49,374 bases of DNA. It comes from Chromera velia (taxonomy: Eukaryota > Sar > Chromeraceae). Each line of letters starts with the position of its first letter. Positions within the stretch are counted from its first letter, which is position 1. A program made the translations under genes and the position numbers. Below, piece after piece: positions 21,604 to 31,846 of the stretch. The notes under the pieces are model-generated. The model was given only the letters and a program-made list of their open reading frames with translations. It did not search any database and had not been told where the DNA came from. Where the stretch lies: positions 1-49,374 of the forward strand of contig JAHBMJ010005726.1 of the NCBI GenBank assembly GCA_018398765.1, in the 5' to 3' direction.

Positions 21604-22484
21604 TCAAACACACATGAAATGGCCCATCTTTCTGTAGAAAGCTCGGGTTTCTCGCTTCAGGGCAGCGTTCTTGTCCTGCCTCTCTCGCAAAAGCTCCTCC
21701 TTCCTCTTTGTGGAGGCCTCCAAGACAGAGGCAGGCATGCGGGTGTCAATCGTTTTGTTGACGCCCGCCATCCTGACCTTCAGTTCTCTAAAAGAGTTCC
21801 CTCCTGCATCACACATGCAGACAGCAGCACATGTTGGAGAGAGGAGGAACATGGCAGAAAGGCGGTATGCAGGGATACAGAAGAATACAGAACCATCCAC
21901 AAAAGATAAATCACTTGCGCGTGAAAAGTACCCCATGTCTAAGATGACGCCTTCACCTGCACAGAAATGCTTGGTGTAGACAAGTGCATGGGAAACTGGT
22001 GGGGTAAATGCAGTTCGCAAAGCAAGGGGCTGCGCGCAATCGGAAGACATTCAAACGAAACGTGTTGCTCTGCAACAACAACATCAAGAAGACAGCCACT
22101 TGTACGCAGCTTTTCTCTGTTTATCCGCGGGCCCACGTCAGCCCCATACACGGACACACAGCAGTCACGATGGTAGGGATCGTTTTTCGTTGACGGAGGC
22201 AAAAGCACTGTGGGCTTTTTTGTGCATGCAGCGTTTGGAACGCAGCTCCATCTGCGAGTGTTGCACAACATCTGAGCAACACTGAAAAACATGCAACGAC
22301 TCACCCTGGCCTTGAAGGAGATGGATGGAGGACAGTGTCCTCTTCCGCACCTGCAGTCGATTGAAGAAGGAGGAAAAGCTTAAATGACCGATGCAGGATT
22401 CGTTTGAGTGAGAGTTTCACCCTGGGGCCATGTGCATGTCACCGTTCGGCGTTGACTGACCTGAGTTTTTGGGTTGGCAGGCAT
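21604..22484 (-). CDS. Small unrecognised 89-residue protein, three exons
   Basis: Exons on the minus strand: 22484-22461 (ATG, 8 codons, donor GTCAGT), 22350-22305 (acceptor CTGCAG, donor GTGAGT), 21803-21604 (acceptor ATGCAG, stop TGA). They sum to 270 nt and phases agree at both junctions. An in-frame TAA lies nine bases upstream of the ATG, which supports the start. The product begins MPANPKTQVRKRTLSS and is basic overall. It has a helical charged stretch in the second half (STKRKEELLRERQDKNAALK) and ends YRKMGHFMCV. It has no signal peptide and no membrane segment. I do not recognise the family and infer no function. The model is supported by splice grammar and phase only, not by homology. 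Confidence 0.5.
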
Positions 22485-23073
22485 TTTCCTTTACTGGCTT
22501 ATTCTTCTTCTTTCTTCTGTTTCTCTTTGTAAGAGGGCACTCAAGCACAAGTTGACGGTTGAGCTTGTGAAAAGAAGGCATCGCACCTTACCCCTCTTGA
22601 ATCTTGAAATCTGCTCGAGCAAGCAGACAGCCATATATATATACTAAGCTTAATTCTTGTGATATTTTTTTTTTTCGGCCGCATCAAAATCGGCGCCGGT
22701 TGTGCGCGCGGCACCCGGCCGCGCTCGCGGCGGCAGCGGCGCCCGCCGCGGGCCGGCCGCGGTCTAAGCACCGATCGATCCGACGACGAGAAGCGTTTCT
22801 TCATCATCTATACGTCTTTGCAGCTCTCCCTTTGGCTTCCTTCGAACTACAAAACCAAACGTACAGATCGGCTAATTAAGCAGAAGACAGTGAAGGGCAT
22901 CGTACCAGGTGATTTGATCTCGTTCGTGTGCCTTCCTGCGTCCACGTATACATTTCTGCATCGATATCCGGTAGATACACAGGAGGTTGCTCTACCGCGT
23001 AAAGAAAGCTGAATTAAGGGTCTTTCTTTTCTGTTCTGAAGCGCCAGAAGAGGATCCCTGCAAAGATACGGTC
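22485..23073. promoter_or_regulatory. Divergent intergenic region with GC islet, upstream of DBT
   Basis: This lies between the start of the 89-residue gene (-) and the DBT start (+), so it should contain both promoters. A TATATATATA stretch is at about 22634-22643, followed by a T-run and then a CpG-dense block at about 22675-22770. That GC islet resembles in composition those at 10190-10268 and 47075-47165. No specific factor site is assigned. Confidence 0.5.
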
Positions 23074-24227
23074 ATGATTGCTTCACGTACAGCACTAAGG
23101 GCCCTCTCTAATGCCCTCGGGAGGAGACCCCGGCTTCCTCTCCACTGCGCTTTGGTCAGTCAGTCAGTCAGTCTGAGCAGAGCTCTATCAACCAGTAGGC
23201 GTGACTGGCAAACAGCGCCAAGCCTCGCAGATGATCTCGGCAGTCTTTTCTTTTTCGTTTTTACGCCCTTCTCCTCTGCGTTTTCCCTGCTCATCTCCTT
23301 GTGCCCTCCCATCCCCGCAGGGTTGCCAGAGGTTCATCTCAACGTCGCACCCTCTCCTCGGCATCGTGACCTTCAAACTTGCGGACATTGGAGAAGGTCC
23401 GTTAGTCCACTTTGGTCCATTCATTGCTTTTGTTTCCTGCAGCGATGCTTTGGGTGCCTTTCTTCCCTCATCGAAACCCCGTAGTGTGCCCACTGCAGAA
23501 CCTTCACTGCAGCGGGCAGGCTGAATGCGCACGTGTGCTCCCTCCCTTCCTGCCTTTGATGCGTTCATCTCGAACTGCCGTGTGCGGGTCGAGCTTTTTG
23601 CCTGATTTCATACGCACCTAGGCACGTTCCGCAGGTTTTCGTTGTCCCCCCACCTTTGGCTGCCTTGCCACCTGATTTCCCGTCTCTCCTCATGAGTTGA
23701 TGTGCCGAAGAGGTGATTCTCCAGAAGGAATGAATTGGAAGGACTTGGAGTGTATGCATGTATGCGTGCGTATGCGTTTGTGTATCTCCGTCTGCTTCTT
23801 ATGCAGGTATTGCGGAGGCAGAGCTCCTGAAGAACTACAAGGGCGTGGGGGATGAAATCGAGGAGGTCCGTCTTAATTCCAGGGGAGGGAGGGGTGTAGC
23901 AACACAGAGTGACAGAGAGAATGGAGAAATGGACCGTACTTTCATGCACATACGCTCACAGACAGACAGGCAGGCAGATGGTCAAATGTACAGAGCTTGA
24001 GGAAACCGTGCTCTCTTCCCTCCTCTCACTCTCTCTCGTTTTCATGTCACCCTGTCTTGTCCCTGTGTGCCTGCTTCTCTGTCTGCCTGTGCAGATGGAG
24101 CCTCTTTGCGAGGTCCAGAGCGACAAGGCGGCGGTGGAGATCACCTCTAGATACCACGGAAAGATCGCAAAGCTGTACCACAAAGAGGGGGACCTCATCA
24201 AGGTGAGTCCCTACCTCTTCTCTCTCT

Positions 24228-24275
<48 letters not shown>

Positions 24276-27200
24276 CGCGCGCGCGCGCGCGCTTTTGTAG
24301 GTGCGTTTACAGTGACTCAGCACAATAGTATTTTTTGTGAAAGCCTGCGTCTGCTTGCATGCGTGCAGATCGGTGCCCCGCTTTGTGACATCGAGACCGA
24401 CCAAGCTGATGACTCGGCAGGTCGGTTGTCTCCCCTTCCTTCCTTTCATTCTTTTCTCTTTCTTTGTTTTCTTTCGTCTTCTGGTCTCTCTCTCTCTCTG
24501 CCCCTTGTTCCCTCCCAGTTGCTCTGAGACAAATTCGTGAGCGGAGACTCAGTTTCCTGAAGAGTGGGATCATCACAAGAAGAGAAAAAGAATTGAAGAC
24601 AGCTAGGTGACCCGGATTTCTTTCTGTCTCTCCATGCAACTTGATTGATGCTTCTCTTGCCCCACAAATACGCTCCTTTTTCCTCTGCGGTTCAGCTGAC
24701 AAAGCTGCCTTTTCTGTTCACTTTTTTTCTCGACCATCGTGCCAAACACATGTGTAGCCCTGATTGCTCTTCCGTCCCTTGCTCCATCCATCTCACTTTT
24801 AAGAGGGGGGGGCATCTTCGTTGGATTTTTTTTTTGTCCTGTCTATCTCTCTCTCAATATTTATTTGTTTCTCTTTTCCATGAGCTGAACTGGAGAAGCC
24901 CGTGCTCCCTGTCCTTCCCCGAACAATATTTTGTGCCCACTTGCCTTCCTCTCTCTGCATGAAAACAGACGCGGCCCCTGCAGCCGCACCAGAGAAGACA
25001 GAGGAGAAGAAGGAGGCACCCGCACCCAAAGCGGTGAAGGGCCCTGGACAGTCCCACGGGGTCTGTCAGTCAGGGAGGGAGGGAGGGAGGGAGGGAGTGA
25101 TGCTGCCATTTCATCCGCTGTACTTTCTGTTTCTTCTTTTCTTTTCACCCTCTCTCCGTGCATGCGCCCGTATGTGGCCGCGCGTATCCCTTTTTACAGG
25201 GTGGCGAATCTCCACATGAATCTCCATGTTTGTCAATGTCTCTCTTTATCCTTCACCGCCTGCTTGCTTGCCTGCCTGCCTGCCTGCTTGCCTGTCTGCC
25301 TGCTTGCTGCCTGCGTGCCTGCCTACAGGTGGAGGCTGCTCCTGCCGTCCGTGCTCTTGCAAAGGAGATGGGAGTGGACCTTTCGACAGTCTCCGGTACC
25401 GGAAAGGGGGGCCGCATCACCAAGGAAGACGTCAAGGCCGCAGCCAGCGGGGGAGGCGCTGCTCCCGCTGCGGCAGCTCCCACAGGGGCGCCTCTCGAGA
25501 AGGTCACACCGGTGTTCCTGAAACCCACAGAGACCAAGTCAGTCATTCAGTCACTTGAGGGAGAATTGTTGGATGGTCGGTTAGCGTGGTGGTGATGGTG
25601 ATGATATATAACATGACAAGAACTGACACACTAATGGAAACTCCAGACAGTGCTGTTCGAAGAAACCACTGAGACCAAGTCAGTCAGTTAGTCAGTCGGA
25701 TCGCTGTGTGCATCGTTTGGATTTTGTGGGCACATCAGCTTCCATGAAGCAGATCGAGAAAGTTCCGTGCGAGAGTCGACCGACAGAATGTTCCTTCCTG
25801 GACTTTTTCGTCTTCGAGTTGCTTACCCTCTAGAGCCGCTCCCCCTCCCCCACCGCGTGCCCCCCCTCCCATGCATGCAGGACGGTCCAGTTGAAGGGAT
25901 TCCCGAAGGCAATGGTCAAGGTCTGTCTGAGATGAATGAATGAGTGATCAGTGAGTGAGTGAGTGCAACATATATCTGATGGGAGGGAGGGATTCTCACT
26001 CTCTTTCTCTCCCTCGGACCCCCTTTTTATCTTTGTTTCTGTCTCTAGCCCTCCATTCCAACTCTCTCTCCCTCGGCATTCGGTGCACTTCGTAAGGTTT
26101 TATTTCTTCTTCTAAGATAGACATGATGTCCATTGACGTCATAGTGTGTATGGGCGGCTGCATCACGCTCAATAGACGGATGAATGAATGACTTGGTTGG
26201 TAGCCATCTGTCTGTGTGTGTATGTATGTGTGCAGTCAATGAACGACTCCCTCAAGGTTCCCCAGATGAACATCGGAGAGGAGATCGATATGACTGATTT
26301 GGTTCGTTCGTCAAACAAAGAAAGCTTCCTTCTTTCTCTTCGCGTCCGTACGTCTGTCCGTTCCTGTGCATGGATGCTCGGTTTCATGTTGAGATTCTTT
26401 CGGCATTTTTTCTGTCGGTCCCTCTTCCATCCCGATCGAGTGCTTCGACCTGCCGTGCGTGTCTGCGTGTGTTTTGTGCCCAGTCTCTCTCTTCGGGGTT
26501 CTCCGCATTTATCCGTAAGAGTATGGACTCCTCACAGAAGTGCGCCTTCCTTCTTCTGCATGTGCTACCAATGTAATGGATCTCTTCGATCGATCGAAAG
26601 ATGCTGCTCTCGTTTCTTGTCTTTGAATTCTCTGCACTCGAACTTTTTTGAGATTGAACCGCTGAAATCTACCGAGCAACACTCTCTCTCTGTCCATCAC
26701 GCCATGCTGTGTACAGGCTGAATCATCGTTTCTTCCTTATATCCCTCCTTGCATTCTCTTTTCGTCGGTCTCCCTGTGTGTGTCTGATTCGAGTGAGTGC
26801 AGCTCGCAGCCCGCAGCTCTCTCAAGGATCTTCTCGCAAAGGAGGGGAAGAAGGTGACGATCACGCCGTTTGTCGTCAAGGCCATTTCCCTTGCTCTCTC
26901 CAAGGTGCCCATCATCAACAGCAAGTTCAACGCAGACACCATGGACAGCTACACGCTCTATGGCGCTCACAACATCTCCGTTGCAATCGACACTCCCGGA
27001 GGTCTCGTTGTTCCCACGATCAAGAACTGCGAGAGCCTCTCTGTGATGGAGATTCAGCACGAGCTCATGCGACTGCAGCAGCTCGCGCAAACCAACAAGC
27101 TCGCACCGGGAGACTTGACTGGAGGCACGATCTCTCTGTCGAACGTCGGTGTGATTGCAGGCACGTACGTCAAGGCTGTCACCTTTGACGGTCAGGCTGC

Positions 27201-27535
27201 GATCATTGCCCTCGGAAGGACAAAGAAGGAAGTCCAACTAGACGCTGAGGGCGGACTGATGCAGAGAGACGTGATGAACGTGGCCGTCTCGGCTGACCAC
27301 CGACATCTTGATGGGGCAACGGTGGCGCGCTTTGTCTTGGAGTGAGTCTCTTTCTTCTTTCATTATTTTTGTTGTAGTTGTACATTGTCGGCAGTCCCCG
27401 TGGGGGGGGCGATGATTTTTTTTTCTCCTTTCGCTGCTTCTCTGTTTTTGGTTTGGGACACGACCAGAAAAGGGCCGAATTGTTCTGCCTTCTGACGGTG
27501 TGGGGGGCGTTGAATGGATCTCTCTCACCGTCCAG

Positions 27536-27570
<35 letters not shown>

Positions 27571-27598
27571 CCTCTCTGTCTCTCTCTCTCTCTCTCTT

Positions 27599-27629
<31 letters not shown>

Positions 27630-27632
27630 GTC

Positions 27633-27691
<59 letters not shown>

Positions 27692-27820
27692 GTGAGTGTG
27701 CACGCGCACGCCCATTTCCTCTGCTAGCTATGTGCTTTGTGGCACGCCCGTATTTCGGTGCGGCTCTCTGTCTCTTCCTGCCTTCCCCTATTGGCTTTCA
27801 CTGCCTCTCGGCCCTTGCGT

Positions 27821-27855
<35 letters not shown>

Positions 27856-27912
27856 CGTGTGTATGTGTGCGTGTATGTGTGTGTGTATGTGTGTGTGTGT
27901 GTGTATGTGTGT

Positions 27913-27954
<42 letters not shown>

Positions 27955-28006
27955 GCTGAAGAACATGCTGGAGAATCCGGCAGCCATGCTCCTTTCTATG
28001 CGGTGA
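23074..28006 (+). CDS. DBT: E2 of branched-chain 2-oxoacid dehydrogenase (dihydrolipoyl acyltransferase)
   Basis: The mitochondrial core enzyme that transfers the acyl group from lipoyl-lysine to CoA. Exons: 23074-23154, 23321-23396, 23807-23865, 24095-24202, 24369-24420, 24969-25060, 25329-25537, 25881-25920, 26236-26301, 26803-27341, 27955-28006. They sum to 1374 nt, 457 residues plus TGA, in frame throughout. The N-terminus (MIASRTALRALSNALGRRPR) is a typical mitochondrial presequence. The lipoyl domain is at about 44-120 with FKLADIGEG and CEVQSDKA (lipoyl Lys83). An Ala/Pro/Lys linker follows, then the peripheral subunit-binding domain at about 160-192 (VRALAKEMGVDLSTVSGTGK). The acyltransferase domain is at about 225-457 with GFPKAMVK, DLTGGTISLSNVG, the catalytic SADHRHLDG (His427, Asp431) and the terminal LENPAAML. 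These motifs match DBT rather than the pyruvate dehydrogenase E2. In apicomplexan relatives this complex supplies mitochondrial acetyl-CoA from pyruvate, and a similar role here is inference. Confidence 0.97.
24229..24292 (+). repeat. CT/GT/GC microsatellite in DBT intron
   Basis: A CT tract followed by GT and then GC dinucleotides, inside the DBT intron 24203-24368 just after the GTGAGT donor. Confidence 0.95.
27531..27952 (+). repeat. CT and GT microsatellites in the last DBT intron
   Basis: Two long tracts lie in intron 27342-27954: CT/CTGT at about 27531-27687 and GT with AT/GC interruptions at about 27823-27952. The GT tract runs straight into the GCAG acceptor at 27951-27954. Poly-Ser/Leu and poly-Val/Cys ORFs here are artefacts. 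Confidence 0.96.
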
Positions 28007-29598
28007 TGCGCAGGGGACGGGATGTACCTTTCCCGCCGTTTCCTGCTTTCTTTTTGTTGGGAGGGGGGGGGGATAAGTGAAACTGGCGGAAGAAGAGGGG
28101 GGGCGACAGGGAGAGAGGGAGTGGGAGGAAGAGAGACGGCCCCCTGTGTGCACAGAGAGAGACAGCTAGGGAGAGGTTGAGAGGGACAATTAAGGCAATC
28201 AAGCCACGCAAGAGGCAAAAGAATGCTTGCTTGCACGTGAACGGATCGGCTCCATCGAGAGAGGTGATCGGACAGACGGACCTGAGTGAATACCTTTCCC
28301 TCTTTCCCCCTTCTTTCTGTCTCAATCTGTTTGTCTGTTCCTCCCTCTCTGGATGCGTCAGAAGTCACAAGACAAAGTTCGTTCACGTGACCGACTGACT
28401 GAAACATTGAATGAGGATCCCCCCCTGCTTGGTACGCACGGACAGACGGAGACCAAAGGCGGTGAATAGATGTGCGAATGACTGCAGGAATGATTTCGTT
28501 GGAAGACGCATTGGTGATTTCATTATTTCATTGGGTGGAAACAGACAAAAGAAACGAAAAGCTTTTCATTTTCTGACCAGTTAGCCGGTCCGACAAAAAA
28601 AGGGACTACGAGTTGGATCGGTGAGTGAGTGTATGCACTCACCCTTCCCTTTTTCCTCGAATACTTTCCCGTTCAAGGGTGACTTCTACACACGAACACC
28701 TCTCTCTCACACATGAATGAATCAGTATGGTTCGAACGTGGGGAGGGGAGGGGGGAGCCATCCATTCATTTAAGAATGGGCATCTTTACTCGCGAGCCCG
28801 GCCTGGTCTGCTGATCCATTCACCCCTTCATCTAAGCACCTACCGCTGTGTACGTGCCGTGACTCTTTTCCTTTCTTTGCCTTTCCTTCCTCCCTCCCCG
28901 ATCGCAGAGCATGCCGAAGCACGCAGCAGCCGACGGTCGGCAGGAGTGCGTGTGATCGTTGAATGAATGGTCTGTTTGTCTCCCGGCTGTCTCTCTGTCC
29001 GTCTCTGCTTGTGGATGTGCATGTGTGTGCAGTGTTGACAAATTTTGACAAGCAGACCCTGAAGAAACAAACACCTCAATCCGGATAATTAATTTAATAC
29101 AGAAAGCAGCCAGGAAAAAGGTCGTTCCCGGCTGTCACCGGGCTGTGAGGATGATCCCGGGGATCAAGATCTCCAGAGAGACGCGAAATGCAAAGCCTAT
29201 CGGACCAAAGTGTCAGATGCTTTTGCAAATGGTAACTGTTGCAAACGATGTTCAACCAAGAGCTGAAAATTATGATACATCATGCATAAAAATTGTTAGT
29301 GAGAATATATGTAATCTGAATGTCAAAAATTTTCATGTTGTTAGAACTTGTTACATTGTTGTAGATCGACTTGGTAAATTATTTAAAGATAAAACCCCCA
29401 GTAAAAATCGTTAAATTCTAGGTTAAATTAAGAGTGGTTGATTAATTGATTTATAGGTTCTGCACTAAGCTTTCCCGCTATATTTATCTGTTGCCAGTCA
29501 TTGTAGCTAATTAACTTTTCTATTTCAATTAGTTTTTAATTTTTTATGCAATCCATATCAAAATTACCAGTTTCATTGGGATAATGCCAGGAACAATT
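28007..29598. other. DBT downstream region, no gene recognised
   Basis: 28007-29040 has gene-flank composition, with C/T-rich stretches and short ORFs lacking conserved motifs. From about 29080 the sequence becomes AT-rich and repeat-like. Confidence 0.55.
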
Positions 29599-29599
29599 A

Positions 29600-31846
29600 T
29601 AGGGAGGCTATCGTATCGATATCGAAAAATTATTGGAAAAAATCGTATCGATATCGAATAATCGATATCGGATATCGGGCAGTTTGCTTTCTAGCAAATT
29701 CTAGGAAATATCGATTCGATATCTAGTTCGATAATATGAATCGATATCGATGTCCGTCTCAGGGTCTCCTACTTTTTACTAAGTTTTTAGGGATGCGTAG
29801 GTCTTGGCGTGTGCAAGACGGCGGCCCATGCATGCCTTAGTCTATGCATGCCATGTATGCAGGCCAGCATTACTGGGCCGTGTTATGGCCTGTGTTGAGC
29901 CTGCGGCTGAGATCCTTGTATTCCCACCCTAAAGAATGTCAGGTGGAATGTCTAGTGAAAAAGTCCGGTTACCAGACATTTTGACTTACCTTTTTGAAAA
30001 GTCAACTTGCCAATTTGAAAAAGTCTGGATAGTGCATGGATCTCGAGAAGTATGTGGAGTATATAAAGCTGAAAATTGGTGTACAAAGCGGTACAAAGCG
30101 GGCTTAAAGCGACTAGAAACAAACGCAAAGTTTTAAAGGCCTTTGCCAAATATTTTGCATAACTAAAAAAAATGTTTGGTGACTTTGGTTATCAGAAATG
30201 GTAAGTCAAAAAGGCAACTTACCCAAATTTATTAATAAAATTCCGGCAATTAAGTTGCTTTTTTGACTTACCATTTTTGATAACCGGACATTTTTTGTTA
30301 TTTTTTGTATAGCTAGTTATTTTTTGACTAAAAAAAAATTCTGTATGAAAGTAAACGTATATACCGTTCTTCCCCCCCGCCGCCGCCCGCCACCGCCTGC
30401 TGTTATGCATCTATGCTGCCGCGCTGGCATGCGCTGGCTTAATTTAATTCTGAGCGATGGCTTCACTTTGTGCCATCGTCTCCATCGATTGATTGTCTGA
30501 CTTATTGATTGATTGATTGAAGTGCCTGTTTATGAAGGGCACAGGAAGTGATATTTGGAAAAACTACAGACAACTGAAGTCTTAGAGAGCCTAAGTACTC
30601 GAAACTAAGTCTTTTTAGCTAGCGAATCTAGTAGTAGCGATATGTAGCGATAACAACTATAGTTCTGAAGGCAAGCTCTAGGATATCTTTTAAACAACAT
30701 ATCATTAGTTATTTAGAAGGTTATTTTAAGTTGTTTGAAAGTCCTTGACCCCTTTATAACACTTCTTATTATTATGTAGATTATTATACAAAAAATGACC
30801 AACAACATGTTTTATATGCTCAAATAGCTCAACTGTTACCGTTTTAAGCTCAATCAAACTCATAAGGCATAGGTCGTAAAGCCGCGTCGCTAGCATGGAT
30901 GAACTGATCGGTCACGCTGCAGGCGCGGATAAATTTGATCAGCTACACCGCAGGCGTGGACAAACTTGAACATTCTGCTTTTAAGTAGCTCGTACTGTCA
31001 GAGAGGTGCTCTCTTAAAAACATATGATAAGGTCTGATGTTTGACTTTATTTTTGGAGGTCAAACCAATAATGTGCCATGAAATATGTCAGGTCGTTGTC
31101 CCTCCCTCTAAAGAAAATAGTGTGGAGAGGCAATACGGTACTCTCATTCTAATTAATTATTGGTGGAAACACCATCATACCATCTTGGTGCTTCGATCGA
31201 CCACGATGTTAATATGAGCGAACTGAGATTCAGAGAGGTCAGTCACGAGTGAGGTTATGGTTATTTGGTGAGTCAATGGTGACCGATGGTGACATCTATA
31301 CTCTGTCATTGAAGTTTGTCACTTCGCCATTGGTGTTCAGTCAATGATATCCATTTTTAATGCACTTGGCATGCAGTGATTGTACGGTGGATTGAGAAGT
31401 TTCAGGGGGACAGAGCATTATATGCAAAAGCTTCTCAATTATTATTGCTTTGTGGTGTTTCAATCTGAAATATATTTCATATATATGTGTCTCAGCTAGT
31501 GTTTTGACAAAATATCGCAAAATATTTATTTTTTGGGGGTAAGAGGGGCAAAGCCCCCCTTATAGTTTGAAGCTCTACACAATTTTTTGCTAGTTACTAA
31601 ATAAATTTTATATTTCAAAAAACTTTTTTAAAATTTTTAGGATCAGGGAATGTCAAATCATGACTCAAATAATACCGTTTGCACTACCGTTTGCACTAGG
31701 TTTTAGGCTTATACACTAAAAACTTTATGTCAATATCGGAAATATTGACAATATAGCCTTTTTTAGAGGTCAAACGATATCGATACAATACGATATTTAT
31801 CAATATCGATCAATATTGATATGATAGCCAATGATAGCTATCCCTA
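29600..31846. mobile_element. Possible non-autonomous transposon, ends TAGGGA
   Basis: The left end TAGGGAGGCTATC and the reverse complement of the right end (TAGGGATAGCTATC, ending 31846) match closely. Both are followed inward by AT-rich sequence full of ATCGATATCG motifs. The 2.2 kb between has no transposase ORF. Imperfectly similar flanks (GGAACAAT at 29590, CGGACAAT at 31847) could be an eroded target-site duplication, but the offset does not fit exactly. TAGGG-type termini occur in some hAT elements. Class assignment is tentative. Confidence 0.4.
30163..30312. repeat. Long imperfect inverted repeat (hairpin, MITE-like)
   Basis: The left arm (about 30163-30222) contains GGTTATCAGAAATGGTAAG and TCAAAAAGGCAACTTA. 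The right arm (about 30250-30312) contains TAAGTTGC, TTTTTTGACTTACCATTT and TTGATAACCGGACATTTT. They are near-perfect reverse complements over about 60 bp around a 27-bp AT-rich loop. A related TCCGGTTACCAGACATTTTG motif occurs at about 29965, suggesting a repeated family. Confidence 0.8.

Noticed and set aside
28731-28745. GGTTCGAA-type sequence resembling a tRNA T-loop
   Set aside because: No matching acceptor, D-arm or anticodon stem could be folded around it.
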